From positions 1-64,000 of the forward strand of contig NZ_PGGU01000005.1 in assembly GCF_002872075.1 (NCBI RefSeq): a stretch of 64,000 nucleotides of DNA, read 5' to 3'. Of this stretch, positions 39,493 through 48,705 are shown piece after piece. The first letter of the stretch is position 1; each line of letters starts with the position of its first letter. A model generated the notes under the pieces. That model did no database searches, was not told the DNA's origin, and saw only the letters and a program-made list of their open reading frames with translations. This DNA is from Microbacterium aurantiacum (GTDB lineage: Bacteria > Actinomycetota > Actinomycetes > Actinomycetales > Microbacteriaceae). The translations under genes were made by a program, and so were the position numbers.

Positions 39493-40767
39493 TCAGAAGG
39501 GTGGTGGGGTGTCGTCTTCGGTGAAGGTGACGGTGTTCTGGGATGGGGGTCGGTCGAGGTAGACCTTCCCGGTGGGGCTGGTCCACGCGAAGATGCCGGC
39601 GCCTTGTTGTTCGACGTGCCATGGGGAGTGGTGTTTGAGGACGTGATGTCGGCGGCAGAGGTCGCCGAGGTTCGCCTCGGTGGTGGCACCGCCGAGGGCG
39701 GCATCCTGGTTGTGGTCGAGGTCGCAGTCTCGGGCGGGGAGCCCGCAGGTCGGGAAGCGGCAGCGTTGATCGCGGGCTTTCAGGTGGCGTTTGAGGTGTG
39801 CGGAAGGGCGGTACCGGTCGACGGCGAGGAGGGCGCCGGTGATCGGGTGGGTGAGGATCCTGTCGCACCCGGATGCCGCACCGGCCAGCCGACGGGCGGT
39901 GGCTAGGTCGATCGGGGTGCGGCCGTTCAGCTCAGCCGGAGTCGTGCCGGTACCCATCAGCGTCGTCACCGGGACGGTCACGGACACGTGCGCGGTGACG
40001 GTGGCGAGGAGCCCGTCGGGGGTGTCGTGCCCGGCGGGTGTTCCGGTGAGGAGCAGGTCGAGGGCGAGGTCGCAGCGGAGTTGATCGAGCGTGCGCGGGT
40101 CGGGAGCATCCGCACCGTCGCCAGCACCCTGCACCTCCTTGGCCATCCCGGTGAGCCGCCCGAATGCACCGTGCACGAGCGCCGCCGGGCCTGACAGGCC
40201 GAACTCGGCCATCCCGTCGGCCTTGTCTTTCACCCAGGCGCCGCGCCGGTCGCGAGCATCCTGATGCCGGTCCTCGATCGATCGGGGCTGGAATCGTTCC
40301 GCGACTCGGCGAGCCATCCGCCCCACCCGGTTCGGGGACTCGGTCTCCGCGAACCCGATCATCTGCTCCGCGTACGCATTTCGATCGGCAGCATCGTCGA
40401 GGTGTGCACCGGCGTCGACGATGACCCGGGCATGTGAGGCACTGATCCGTCCCGCACCCTGCGCCTGCCACACCGACGGGAACTGTTCCACCAGGAACGA
40501 CGCTTCCGCGATCCGGCGTTGCACGGTGCGGTCACTGACGCGCAGCGCGGCAGCGATCTCGGCGGAGACCGTCCGCAGCGCCATGTCGCCGTAGTCGGAG
40601 TGCTCCGCCTGCTGCGCGACTTCCAACGCGAGGCGCGAGCCGAGGGTGAGAAGCCCGTCGCGTGCGGCCTGCAACTGGCTGATCGTGCGCTCGATCTCCA
40701 CGACAGAATCGGTGAGCGCGCCCAGCGCGTCCACCTGCTCCACTGTCGCATCTATCAACGCCGTCAT
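39493..40767 (-). CDS. DUF222 / HNH endonuclease signature protein
   Basis: 424 residues from the ATG at 40767. The N-terminal two thirds is a mostly helical DUF222 (13E12-repeat-like) domain. The C-terminus has an HNH nuclease signature: RDQRCRFPTCGLPARDCDLDH, then NLGDLCRRHHVLKH, with the paired cysteines for zinc. Such proteins occur in many near-copies in actinobacterial genomes and may spread as mobile elements. No inverted repeats or target duplication were seen here. A TGTACT box lies 6 nt upstream. Biological role unknown. Confidence 0.8.
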   Translation of the reverse strand: MTALIDATVEQVDALGALTDSVVEIERTISQLQAARDGLLTLGSRLALEVAQQAEHSDYGDMALRTVSAEIAAALRVSDRTVQRRIAEASFLVEQFPSVWQAQGAGRISASHARVIVDAGAHLDDAADRNAYAEQMIGFAETESPNRVGRMARRVAERFQPRSIEDRHQDARDRRGAWVKDKADGMAEFGLSGPAALVHGAFGRLTGMAKEVQGAGDGADAPDPRTLDQLRCDLALDLLLTGTPAGHDTPDGLLATVTAHVSVTVPVTTLMGTGTTPAELNGRTPIDLATARRLAGAASGCDRILTHPITGALLAVDRYRPSAHLKRHLKARDQRCRFPTCGLPARDCDLDHNQDAALGGATTEANLGDLCRRHHVLKHHSPWHVEQQGAGIFAWTSPTGKVYLDRPPSQNTVTFTEDDTPPPF

Positions 40768-41104
40768 AACCCAAGTACACCAGGGGCCACCGACATTCAA
40801 ACCCCAGATCCAGGCTGAAAACACCCAACCGGATCACGACTGGATAACGACTCGAACGTGAGCGAAACGAGTGTTCCGGAACCGCGTCCCACCTCACGAA
40901 CCGTCACTGTTTCGCCGTCTGTCGCTGCGGCGTGATGCCCATCCCGACATAGTCTGAGCAAAGAACGCGTCTCAAGCCGAGCTTGGCTGGGGTCGGTCAG
41001 TCGCTGCGAGGGTAGATCCCAGTGGAGTTCTCGTGATCGCGATCGTGGTTGAGCCCTCGCCGGAACCGTCGAGCGCTGGCGTATCGGACGCGTACGATGA
41101 CCGC
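40768..41104. other. Intergenic region between DUF222-HNH and small membrane protein
   Basis: No gene is supported in these 337 bases. They hold the divergent promoters, an imperfect inverted repeat ACTCG/CGAGT near 40851-40875 and a perfect GATCGCGATC palindrome at 41035-41044. Base composition is less GC-rich than in the flanking genes. Confidence 0.4.
41093..41098 (+). promoter_or_regulatory. Leaderless-type -10 (TACGAT)
   Basis: TACGAT lies 6 nt before the ATG at 41105. Confidence 0.5.
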
Positions 41105-41413
41105 ATGATGACTGAGCGAGTGGACAGCCGGTTGAACCGATTGTGGACTCCGATCGCGCGTCGAATGACCGTGATCGCTCTAGCGGTGGCCGTGCTCTTC
41201 TTCGTCGCGCGGTTCGGTCTGATCGAGGTCTTCACGGCCTGGAATCGGACACAGTTCGCCAGCCGACCCGAGCTTGAGAATTGGGTGTTGCCTGGCTACG
41301 GCGTCGAGACACCGGCAACACTGTGGGCTGGCGCGATCGCCCTTGCCTTTTTCGTCATCGTCGCTTTCCTCGCAACGCGGCTCCCACGTCGACCTGGTAA
41401 ACAAGCACGCTGA
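41105..41413 (+). CDS. Small membrane protein of unknown function
   Basis: 102 residues with two hydrophobic helices: about residues 20-43 (MTVIALAVAVLFFVARFGLI) and 72-93 (LWAGAIALAFFVIVAFLA). The short extracytoplasmic loop between them has Trp and Tyr residues (TAWNRTQF, NWVLPGYG). The start is fixed by TACGAT 6 nt upstream. No family is recognised. The flanking genes give no clue. Confidence 0.65.
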   Translation: MMTERVDSRLNRLWTPIARRMTVIALAVAVLFFVARFGLIEVFTAWNRTQFASRPELENWVLPGYGVETPATLWAGAIALAFFVIVAFLATRLPRRPGKQAR

Positions 41414-41590
41414 CTCATAGCGCGCGCCGGCAGAGGATGAGAGACGTGCTGATCATGATTCTGAAGCCGGTTGCGGCCAGGCGGCCCATCCTTCGGCACA
41501 GTCGCGAGGATCCGCTTCGCGGTCTTGAGGCGATCGGCGGGCAGACCCTGGGCGCGAGATAGTCCCGAGCACGTGCCGTCGGGATCGTAC
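41414..41590. other. Gap after the small membrane protein; possible gene remnant
   Basis: About 180 bases with no convincing gene. The minus strand has an open stretch reading EYDPDGTCSGLSRAQ and LPADRLKTAKRILATVPKDG that looks protein-like but has no clear start or recognisable family. It may be the remnant of a lost gene, or chance. Confidence 0.25.
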
Positions 41591-42181
41591 TCAGGCCGAA
41601 GTGGGACGGGTGCGCGCCCGCACGTGCATCCGTTCACCGTGCTTGCCGAACAGGCTCACGATCTCCACGGGCGCGGTGCCGGTCGAGCCGAACCAGTGCG
41701 GGTTCTTCGTATCGAACTCCGCGACCTCACCAGGGCCCATCACGATGTCATGATCGCCGAGGAGGAGTCGCAGGCGACCGTCCAGGACGTAGATCCACTC
41801 GTAGCCTGGGTGCGTGCGGAGCACCGGCTCGCGTTCCGTCGCAGGGATCGTGATCTTGAACGCCTGCGGTTCTCCTCGCGATGCCGACAGGCGCGTGAGG
41901 ATCCGTCCGTCGGCGCGAGTCTCTCGCTGCGTGACGCGAGGGTCTTCGATGCGCGGTGAGCGCACGATCTCGTCGAAAGGCACGCCGAGGGCGGCCACGA
42001 CCGGCAGCAGGAGCTCGAGGCTCGGCCGGCGCTGGCCCGATTCGAGCCGAGACAGCGTGCTCTTGGAGATGCCGGTCTCCGCAGCGAGCTCCTCGAGCGT
42101 GATGCCCTTCTTCTGACGTGCGTGGCGAAGTCGAGGTGCGACCTGGCTGAGCTCGTTCTCGATGCGTTGCGTTGTGCTCAC
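41591..42181 (-). CDS. XRE-type regulator with C-terminal cupin
   Basis: 196 residues from the GTG at 42181; an in-frame start six codons earlier is possible. The N-terminal helix-turn-helix is LAAETGISKSTLSRLESGQ. The C-terminal cupin has the barrel pattern HPGYEWIYVLDGRLRLLLG and MGPGEVAEFDTKNPHWF. This layout is typical of regulators that sense a small molecule in the cupin and act on adjacent genes. It is divergent from the frameshifted CPYC oxidoreductase, 77 nt away, and is probably its regulator. Confidence 0.87.
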   Translation of the reverse strand: MSTTQRIENELSQVAPRLRHARQKKGITLEELAAETGISKSTLSRLESGQRRPSLELLLPVVAALGVPFDEIVRSPRIEDPRVTQRETRADGRILTRLSASRGEPQAFKITIPATEREPVLRTHPGYEWIYVLDGRLRLLLGDHDIVMGPGEVAEFDTKNPHWFGSTGTAPVEIVSLFGKHGERMHVRARTRPTSA

Positions 42182-42258
42182 GTGCCGAGCGAAGCACACC
42201 GTCCCACTTTCGGCAACAGAATTCCCGAACGCCGGATAGTGGTCGCCATGTTGACCGT

Positions 42259-43184
42259 ATGAACAGGAACGATCTCCACGACGTGATCATCATCGGAGCA
42301 GGTGCAGCAGGCCTCAGCGCCGGCCTCGTGCTCGCGAGAGCCCGGGCGAACGTGCTGGTGATCGACAGCGGCGCGCAGCGGAACGCTCCGGCAACCCATA
42401 TACACGGCTTCATCACTCGCGACGGCATCCCTCCAGCCGAATTCCTCGCCACGGGCGGTGACGAGCTGGCGCACTACGGCGCTTCCCTTCTCCGCGCCGG
42501 AGTGGAAGCGTCGATCGCGAAAGCGACGGCACGTTCATCGTCTCGACGGACACGCGCGACGAGAAAGCACGTGCGATCCTGATCGCCACAGGTCTCATCG
42601 ATGAACTGCCCGACATTCCCGGCGTGGGCGAGGGGTGGGGCACTTCGGTGCATCATTGCCCGTACTGCCACGGCCATGAAGTGCGCGGGCGGAATATCGC
42701 TGTCATCGGCGGGGTTATGCGCGACATGTCCATCAAACAGGCGGGTCTGCTGCGCAGCTACAGCGACCGCGTCTCGTTCATCACGAACGGAATCGAGCTC
42801 TCCGAGACGGAACTGCACAGGCTCACGTCTTTCGGCGTGCACGTGATGGACGAGGTCGTTTCTCACCTGAGCGGTGACGACGGACGCGTGAAGATCGCCC
42901 TCGACGCCGGTGGGGTCGTGGATTGCGAGGCGGTGTTCATCGCACCACGACAACGTCCGCATGACGAGCTTCTGCGCGCCCTCGGCTGCGACGCCGACGA
43001 CACCAGCGGGCTCGTCCGCACGGACGGCTTCGGCCAGACCAGCGTGCCCGGCGTCTGGGCAGCCGGCAACGTGGTGACTCCCACGGCTCAGGTCATCACC
43101 GCAGCGGGCGCCGGAAGCGCCGCGGCCATCGCCATCAACGGATGGCTTCTGCAACTGAATCTCGACGCCGCTGCCGCGGCGTGA
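42259..43184 (+). pseudogene. Frameshifted thioredoxin-reductase-like FAD oxidoreductase
   Basis: Two adjacent frames together encode one protein of about 308 residues, the normal family length. Frame 1 from the ATG at 42259 gives the FAD loop VIIIGAGAAGLSAGLVLARA. After GAAGCG near 42505-42510 the homology continues in the -1 frame (VDRESDGTFIV, ILIATGLIDELPD), with the redox motif HHCPYCHGHE and the C-terminal FAD segment GVWAAGNVVTPTAQVI. The rest has no stop. One missing base, probably a G near 42510, explains it. It could be a recent mutation, a sequencing error or, less likely, programmed frameshifting. Confidence 0.82.
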
Positions 43185-43210
43185 GCTCCGACAACCATCG
43201 AAAGGCCTCC

Positions 43211-43477
43211 ATGTCCCAGTCTGCGCCCACCGAGATCGCGCCTCCCGTCGACGCCCCGCGCCCGCCTTCCGTGCACGTGCGCGCGATCATCACCTGGCTC
43301 GCCATCTTTCCGCTCGTCACCCTCGGCCTCTTCGCCATCGCGCCCTTCGCCGAAGGATGGAACCCCGTACTGCGCGCGTTCGCCCTCACCATCGTCGTCG
43401 TCCCGGTGGCCGTCTACCTCGTCGTCCCGCAGCTCATGCGGGCCTACGGCGCGCTCGTCCGCCGCGCACGCCGATGA
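43211..43477 (+). CDS. Two-helix membrane protein
   Basis: 88 residues from the ATG at 43211. A Pro-rich N-terminus precedes two hydrophobic helices (about residues 27-50 and 55-78). The helices (RAIITWLAIFPLVTLGLF and ALTIVVVPVAVYLVVPQLM) resemble the membrane tail found after antibiotic-biosynthesis-monooxygenase domains, without that domain. It follows the oxidoreductase by 26 nt on the same strand and may share its transcript. Function unknown. Confidence 0.6.
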   Translation: MSQSAPTEIAPPVDAPRPPSVHVRAIITWLAIFPLVTLGLFAIAPFAEGWNPVLRAFALTIVVVPVAVYLVVPQLMRAYGALVRRARR

Positions 43478-43524
43478 CTGACGGGCTGAAGCCCCTCATC
43501 CGCCCGGCACGGGCGACGTCGCGT

Positions 43525-43530
43525 TAGCGT
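43525..43530 (+). promoter_or_regulatory. Leaderless-type -10 (TAGCGT)
   Basis: TAGCGT lies 6 nt before the ATG at 43537. Confidence 0.5.
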
Positions 43531-43536
43531 TGAGCC

Positions 43537-44307
43537 ATGACCACTGCATCCAAAGCTCAGACCCTTGTCGGACTCTACGAGGCGCCGCAGATCCTCCGCG
43601 TCGTCAACGTCTGGGACGTGGTGTCGGCGCGAGCCGTCGCCGGCCTTCCTGAGACCACCGCGATCGCCACTGCGGGACACGGCATCGCCGCGACGTTCGG
43701 ATATGCGGACGGTGCGATTCCCCGCGACCTGATGATCGACATGGTCGGCAGGATCGCCGCCGCCGTGGAGCTGCCGGTGACGGCAGATCTCGACGACGGC
43801 TACGGCGACGCGGGGGAGACCACGCGCCTCGCCATCGCCGCAGGGGTCGTCGGCGCCAACGTCGAGGACCGCCTCAAGCCCCTGGACGAGTCCGTGGCGG
43901 ACGTCGAAGCGATCATCAAGGCCGCCGAGGCCGAGGGTGTTCCGTTCGCGCTCAACGCCCGCACCGACGCTTTCGTCCGCGCCGGTCACCGACCGATCGA
44001 GGAGAGCATCGCCGATGCGATCCAGCGAGGCCGCGCCTACCTCGACGCCGGTGCGACCTGCGTCTTCGTGCCGGGGCTGCTCGACGCGAATGTGACCCGC
44101 CAGCTCGTCGACGGCATCGGCGAGCGCAAGATCAGCGTGATCGGGGTACCAGGGGCTCTCGCTGCGTCCGCGTATGAGACGCTCGGTGTCGCCCGCATCT
44201 CATTCGGGCCGCTCCCGCAGCGTGTGGCGCTCACGGCGTTGCAGGAACTCGCCTCCAGCCTCTACGCCGGTGGCGTCGTCCCGGCAGGGCTGCCCGCTCT
44301 GAACTGA
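43537..44307 (+). CDS. Isocitrate lyase / PEP mutase family protein
   Basis: 256 residues with the PEPM/ICL TIM barrel. The metal-binding Asp motif is TADLDDGYGDAGET, and the segment GANVEDRLKPLDE holds further active-site acids. NARTDAFVRAG matches the family block after the substrate loop. Members cleave or form C-C or P-C bonds (2-methylisocitrate lyase, oxaloacetate hydrolase, phosphonopyruvate enzymes). The KKCGH-type loop of true isocitrate lyases is absent, so that activity is unlikely. Substrate unknown. Confidence 0.82.
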   Translation: MTTASKAQTLVGLYEAPQILRVVNVWDVVSARAVAGLPETTAIATAGHGIAATFGYADGAIPRDLMIDMVGRIAAAVELPVTADLDDGYGDAGETTRLAIAAGVVGANVEDRLKPLDESVADVEAIIKAAEAEGVPFALNARTDAFVRAGHRPIEESIADAIQRGRAYLDAGATCVFVPGLLDANVTRQLVDGIGERKISVIGVPGALAASAYETLGVARISFGPLPQRVALTALQELASSLYAGGVVPAGLPALN

Positions 44308-44329
44308 GCGCATCTCGCGAAGAAAAGCG

Positions 44330-44351
44330 AGTGATCACGGGTCACTAGACT
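44330..44351 (+). promoter_or_regulatory. proS promoter with overlapping dyad
   Basis: The -10 TAGACT (44346-44351) lies 6 nt before the proS GTG. AGTGA-N7-TCACT (44330-44346) forms a dyad that reaches its first base, and GGTCACT occurs at 44340-44346 and again at 44360-44366. A regulator site is possible but unproven. Confidence 0.4.
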
Positions 44352-44357
44352 TGGCCC

Positions 44358-46115
44358 GTGGTCACTCGTCTTTCGAACTTCTTCCTCCGTACGCTGCGTG
44401 AAGACCCCGCTGACGCGGAGGTCACCAGCCACCGCCTGCTGGTACGCGCCGGCTACATCCGCCGCGCCGCTCCTGGCGTCTTCACATGGCTGCCACTGGG
44501 ACTGAAGGTCAAGGCCAAGATCGAGCGCATCGTCCGTGACGAGATGGCGAACGCCGGTGCGCAGGAAGTGCATTTTCCCGCGCTACTGCCCCGCGACCCC
44601 TATGAGCAGTCGGGCCGGTGGGAGTCCTACGGCGATGGCATCTTCCGTCTCCAGGACCGCAAGGGCGCCGACTACCTGCTCGCTCCGACGCACGAGGAGA
44701 TGTTCACTCTCCTGGTCAAAGACCTGTACTCCTCGTACAAGGACCTTCCGCTGACGATCTATCAGATCCAGGACAAGTACCGCGATGAGGCTCGTCCCCG
44801 CGCCGGCCTCCTGCGCGGCCGCGAGTTCACGATGAAGGATGCGTACTCGTTCGATGCTTCGGATGCCGGGCTCGAGATCAGCTACCAGTCGCAGCGCGAT
44901 GCCTACGAGCGGATCTTCCAGCGTCTCGGCCTCGAGTACGTGATCGTCGCGGCCGACAACGGCCTCATGGGCGGCGCGCGCAGCGAGGAGTTCCTGCACC
45001 CGACACCGGTCGGCGAAGACACGTTCGTGCGTTCTGACGGCGGCTACGCCGCGAACGTCGAGGCGTTCACGACGGCCGTGCCGGACGCGATCCCCTTCGA
45101 CGCGGATGCCGCGCCGGTGATCTTCGACTCCCCGAACACGCCCACCATCGAGACTCTCGTCGCGCACTGCAACGCCCACCTCGAAGGGGAGTACACCGCC
45201 GCCGACACACTGAAGAACGTCGTCCTGGCACTCACCCACCTCGACGGCACGCGCGAGCTGGTCATCGTCGGCATCCCCGGTGATCGAGAGGTCGACGAGA
45301 AGCGTGCCGAGGTGGCTTTCGCCCCCGCCGCTGTCTCGACTGCCACCGAGGACGACTTCGAGAACAACCAGCTTCTGGTCAAGGGGTACATCGGGCCGTG
45401 GTCGCCGACCGGCGCCGTCCTCGGCGAGGAGTCCGCCACCGGCATCCGCTACCTCGTCGATCCGCGCGTGAGCGAGGGGACGAGCTGGATCACCGGCGCG
45501 AACATGGACCAGAAGCACGCGCACTCGGTCACCGCCGGCCGTGACTTCATCGCCGACGGCGTCATCGAGATCGCGAACGTCCGCGCCGGCGACCCCGCCC
45601 CCGACGGTTCAGGTCCGGTGGAATTGGCTCGCGGCATGGAGATCGGCCACGTCTTCCAGCTCGGCCGCTTCTTCGCGGAGACGCTCGGACTGAAGGTCCT
45701 CAACGAGAACGGCAAGCTCGTCACCGTCACCATGGGCTCGTACGGCATCGGCGTCACCCGCATCCTTGCGATCATCGCCGAACTGAACAACGACGAGAAG
45801 GGCCTCATCTGGCCGGCATCCGTCGCTCCCTTCGACGTCCACGTCGTCGCCGCGGGCCGCGACCAGGTCGCATTCGACGTGGCCGAGGACATCGCGGCTC
45901 AGCTCGAGTCCGCACGCCTCGATGTGCTCTACGACGATCGTCCCAAGGTGTCTCCCGGCGTGAAGTTCGGCGATGCGGAGCTCGTCGGCGTCCCGAGGAT
46001 CGTGATCGTCGGCCGAGGGGCCGCCGAGGGCCAGGTCGAGCTCTGGGACCGCAGTACCGGTGAGCGCGAGACGGTCTCGGTCGCGGAGGCCATCGCGGCT
46101 CTCTCTGCCGGCTGA
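44358..46115 (+). CDS. proS: Prolyl-tRNA synthetase
   Basis: Class II aminoacyl-tRNA synthetase charging tRNA-Pro. 585 residues, the bacterial type. Motif 1 is in the N-terminal region after [15 protein letters not shown], motif 2 is in [20 protein letters not shown] (quoted in part), and motif 3 is [11 protein letters not shown]. Between motifs 2 and 3 the roughly 180-residue insertion is the editing domain that clears Ala-tRNA(Pro). The C-terminal anticodon-binding domain includes [13 protein letters not shown] start with a leaderless-type -10 6 nt upstream. Confidence 0.97.
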   Translation: MVTRLSNFFLRTLREDPADAEVTSHRLLVRAGYIRRAAPGVFTWLPLGLKVKAKIERIVRDEMANAGAQEVHFPALLPRDPYEQSGRWESYGDGIFRLQDRKGADYLLAPTHEEMFTLLVKDLYSSYKDLPLTIYQIQDKYRDEARPRAGLLRGREFTMKDAYSFDASDAGLEISYQSQRDAYERIFQRLGLEYVIVAADNGLMGGARSEEFLHPTPVGEDTFVRSDGGYAANVEAFTTAVPDAIPFDADAAPVIFDSPNTPTIETLVAHCNAHLEGEYTAADTLKNVVLALTHLDGTRELVIVGIPGDREVDEKRAEVAFAPAAVSTATEDDFENNQLLVKGYIGPWSPTGAVLGEESATGIRYLVDPRVSEGTSWITGANMDQKHAHSVTAGRDFIADGVIEIANVRAGDPAPDGSGPVELARGMEIGHVFQLGRFFAETLGLKVLNENGKLVTVTMGSYGIGVTRILAIIAELNNDEKGLIWPASVAPFDVHVVAAGRDQVAFDVAEDIAAQLESARLDVLYDDRPKVSPGVKFGDAELVGVPRIVIVGRGAAEGQVELWDRSTGERETVSVAEAIAALSAG

Positions 46116-46178
46116 GGGGCAGGGGTGTCGCGCCGGGTCGCTCGCGCCCGTCTGCAGCGGACGTGACAGGCTGGGGTC

Positions 46179-47213
46179 ATGAGCGACGCACTGACTTCGG
46201 ATGCCCTGGATGCCGACCTCGCGAAGGTGCTCGATGAGGCGGGTATCCGCACCAATCGATCGCTGATCACCAGGATCCTGCGCAGCGGAGTCCTGCTGGG
46301 GCAGGACGCCACGTCGCGCCTGGATCTGAAGATCGCCTCGGCGGCGCTTGCGGAGATGCGCGATGCGTTCCGGCTGTTCCAGCCGTACGAGCACATCCCC
46401 AAGGTCACCGTGTTCGGATCGGCACGCACTCGGCAGGAGGATCCGCTCTACGAGCAGGCGCGAGACGTCGCGGCTGCTCTCGCGGCCCAGGGCTGGATGG
46501 TCGTCACCGGCGCGGGCCCCGGGATCATGCAGGCGGCCGCGGAGGGGGCGGGCAGCGAACGCGCGATCGGAGTGTCGATCCGCCTGCCGTTCGAGGAGAA
46601 GCCCCTGGAGACGCTGACGAACGACTCCCACACCGTGCAGATGAAGTACTTCTTCACACGCAAGCTGATGCTCATCAAGGAGTCCCTCGGCTTCATCTGC
46701 CTTCCCGGCGGGTTCGGGACGATGGACGAGATGTTCGAGCTGCTCACCCTGCAGCAGACCGGCAAGGCCGAGCCGATGCCGATCGTGCTCCTCGACGAGC
46801 CGGGCGGCGACTTCTGGCAGGGGCTCAAGCGCTTCATCGAAGAGCAGATGGTCCCCGCCGGGGTCATCTCACCTCACGACTTCGACCGGGTGCTCGTCAC
46901 CGACTCCGTCGATGCGGCCGCCGCCGCGATCACCGGGTTCTGGCGCAACTACGACTCGCTGCGCTGGGTCGGAGATCAGCTGGTCCTGCGACTGCGGGCG
47001 GAGCCGACGGATGCGGATGTCGCAGCGCTGAACCAGGAGTTCGGCGGTCTGCTGTCCGAAGGGGTGATCGAGCGCATCGAACCGGTCCAGGCCGAGGTGG
47101 TCGACCGTGATCTCCTCGAACTGCCAAGGCTCGGATTGCGGCTGCGTCGGCGTGAGGTCGGTGCCCTCTACCGACTGATCGGTGCGATCAACGCGCTTCC
47201 CTCCGCACCCTGA
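46179..47213 (+). CDS. LOG/TIGR00730 family nucleotide-processing protein
   Basis: 344 residues, a Rossmann-fold protein. VTVFGSARTRQEDP, GAGPGIMQAAAEGA and the signature PGGFGTMDEMFELLTLQQTG (the PGGxGTxxE motif) place it in the lysine-decarboxylase-like LOG family. Characterised members are phosphoribohydrolases that split nucleoside monophosphates, such as E. coli PpnN or the cytokinin-activating LOG enzymes. The long N-terminal and C-terminal parts are closer to the PpnN-type than to the 190-residue LOG type. CAGGCT lies 6 nt before the ATG. Confidence 0.83.
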   Translation: MSDALTSDALDADLAKVLDEAGIRTNRSLITRILRSGVLLGQDATSRLDLKIASAALAEMRDAFRLFQPYEHIPKVTVFGSARTRQEDPLYEQARDVAAALAAQGWMVVTGAGPGIMQAAAEGAGSERAIGVSIRLPFEEKPLETLTNDSHTVQMKYFFTRKLMLIKESLGFICLPGGFGTMDEMFELLTLQQTGKAEPMPIVLLDEPGGDFWQGLKRFIEEQMVPAGVISPHDFDRVLVTDSVDAAAAAITGFWRNYDSLRWVGDQLVLRLRAEPTDADVAALNQEFGGLLSEGVIERIEPVQAEVVDRDLLELPRLGLRLRRREVGALYRLIGAINALPSAP

Positions 47214-47220
47214 GGACCTG

Positions 47221-48576
47221 TCAGTCGGTGTCGGTCTGCTCGCGCGCCGCGATGCGCCCAGCGAAGTCACTCATCGCGATCGGGCGGTTCAGAATCCTCT
47301 CGGCCGCGCGATGCCCGGAGTACAGCGCCGCGCCCACCGTCGCCGGTTCGTCGCCCCACGTCGCCTCGCCCGCGAAGTGCAGCACGCCGTCGACCGGACC
47401 GGCCAGCGCATCGTGATCACGGTGGGAAGAGCCGACGGCGAGGTGGGAGTAGGAGCCGAACGAGAACGGGTCATCGCCCCAGTGCGTGATCCAGTGCGCG
47501 ACGGGCCTCCCCACGCGCTCGCCGTACATCGCGCGCAGACTGGCGAGTGCGTCGTCGATCACCGCGTCGTCGGACCGCCCCTGCTGATACCGGCCGAAGG
47601 GTCCGGCGGCGAAGGTCAGCAGCGTCGGGCGTCCGCTGACCGCGGAGACGTCGTACCAGGAGTGCCAGTGCTCGCCGGCCTCACCGAGGGCGCGCAGCAC
47701 GTAGCTGTCCTCCGACCAGAATCGCGCCGGGAACTGCAGGAAGAGTTTGTTGAAGACGCCCATGCCCAGGCGCGCGATGGGTCCGGCGACCTGCTCGGGC
47801 AGCGCCGGTTCGAACTCGATCGCTCCTGTCTTGAGCACGCCGAGCGGAACTGTGACGACGACGTGGCTCGCCGCGAAATCACCCCGATCGGTCGAGACCA
47901 CCACGCCGTCGCGAGAACGGCTGACCCGGGTGACGACGTGGTCGAGCCGTACGTCGAGTCCCCGGGCGATCCGCTGCGGCAGCTCGTCGTACCCGCGGGG
48001 GAAGATCACCTCATCGCCCTCGATCGCATCCTCGTCGAGGCCGTGCGCGTCGAGATCTCCGATCCAGGCACCGCACTGCTCCTCGACACGGTGCCGGAAG
48101 AACTCGCGCACCTCGTCGATGCGCTCCGGCGTCCAGCCTGAACGGTCCAGAACCCGCTCGGTGACGTCGAGATACGTGTCGCCGGGCGCGGAGCGCGCGA
48201 TCTCATCGGCCAGCGCGAGGTCGGCCCACGCGACGTCGGCGACCCAGCGCTCGGTGGCCTCGGCATCCATCGGGTCGCCATCGCCGTCGAAATTCTCGAT
48301 CGGCCGGCCGCCGGCCTGGAAGCTCCCGACGGTGAACTCGATCGTGGGGATGCCGAGCGTCCGGACCAGATCCCAGAGCGGCGAATCGGTGATCCCGTGG
48401 ATCCACGAGGCGCCGAGATCGACGGCGAAGCCGGCGGAGCGGTCGGTGTGCATCCGACCGCCGATGCGATCGCGTGCCTCGAGGAGGAGCACGCGCCGGC
48501 CGGCATCCGCCAGCATCCGGGCGCTGGTCACGCCCGACATCCCGGCCCCGATGATGATCGTGTCGAACGCGGTCAC
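47221..48576 (-). CDS. FAD-dependent amine oxidase
   Basis: 451 residues from the GTG at 48576, which has an AGGAGG site. The FAD-binding loop is IIIGAGMSGVTSARMLADAG and the GG doublet is in RDRIGGRMHTD. The C-terminal FAD block is LHFAGEATWGDEPATVGAAL. This is the flavin monoamine or polyamine oxidase family. DLGASWIHG near the N-terminus favours the polyamine-oxidase-like branch. No signal peptide is visible. It sits where rimP is often found, just before nusA but on the opposite strand. Confidence 0.86.
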   Translation of the reverse strand: MTAFDTIIIGAGMSGVTSARMLADAGRRVLLLEARDRIGGRMHTDRSAGFAVDLGASWIHGITDSPLWDLVRTLGIPTIEFTVGSFQAGGRPIENFDGDGDPMDAEATERWVADVAWADLALADEIARSAPGDTYLDVTERVLDRSGWTPERIDEVREFFRHRVEEQCGAWIGDLDAHGLDEDAIEGDEVIFPRGYDELPQRIARGLDVRLDHVVTRVSRSRDGVVVSTDRGDFAASHVVVTVPLGVLKTGAIEFEPALPEQVAGPIARLGMGVFNKLFLQFPARFWSEDSYVLRALGEAGEHWHSWYDVSAVSGRPTLLTFAAGPFGRYQQGRSDDAVIDDALASLRAMYGERVGRPVAHWITHWGDDPFSFGSYSHLAVGSSHRDHDALAGPVDGVLHFAGEATWGDEPATVGAALYSGHRAAERILNRPIAMSDFAGRIAAREQTDTD

Positions 48577-48644
48577 TGGTCCTCCTGGGGCCCCGGGGCG
48601 GCGGGCGGCGGTCCCGTGCGTCGCGCCGAGCGGTGGCCACAGGG

Positions 48645-48650
48645 TATCGT
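48645..48650 (+). promoter_or_regulatory. -10 of the nusA operon (TATCGT), leaderless type
   Basis: TATCGT lies 7 nt before an ATG at 48658 that opens a 12-codon ORF ahead of nusA. Confidence 0.5.
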
Positions 48651-48657
48651 GGTACGG

Positions 48658-48696
48658 ATGTCGGCGTGTGAACAAGCGCCGACGAGAGCTGAATAG
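48658..48696 (+). CDS. Putative leaderless leader peptide of the nusA operon
   Basis: Twelve codons encoding MSACEQAPTRAE, ending in TAG. The ATG is 7 nt after TATCGT. The stop overlaps the nusA Shine-Dalgarno (AGGGAG, 48695-48700), and nusA starts 9 nt after the stop. A ribosome finishing this peptide would be placed on the nusA start. Its first half overlaps a GTCGGCG/CGCCGAC hairpin (48660-48683). Translation and function are inferred. Confidence 0.45.
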   Translation: MSACEQAPTRAE

Positions 48697-48705
48697 GGAG
48701 TCGTC

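Noticed and set aside
39493..40767. A homing or insertion element around the DUF222-HNH gene
   Set aside because: No terminal repeats, target duplication or interrupted host gene could be found.
40860..41100. tRNA or small RNA gene in the intergenic region
   Set aside because: No cloverleaf, T-loop (GGTTCRA) sequence or strong terminator could be found there.
41296..41637. A 113-codon minus-strand gene in the gap after 41413
   Set aside because: It overlaps the ends of both neighbouring genes, has no ribosome site and matches no family; at most a remnant.
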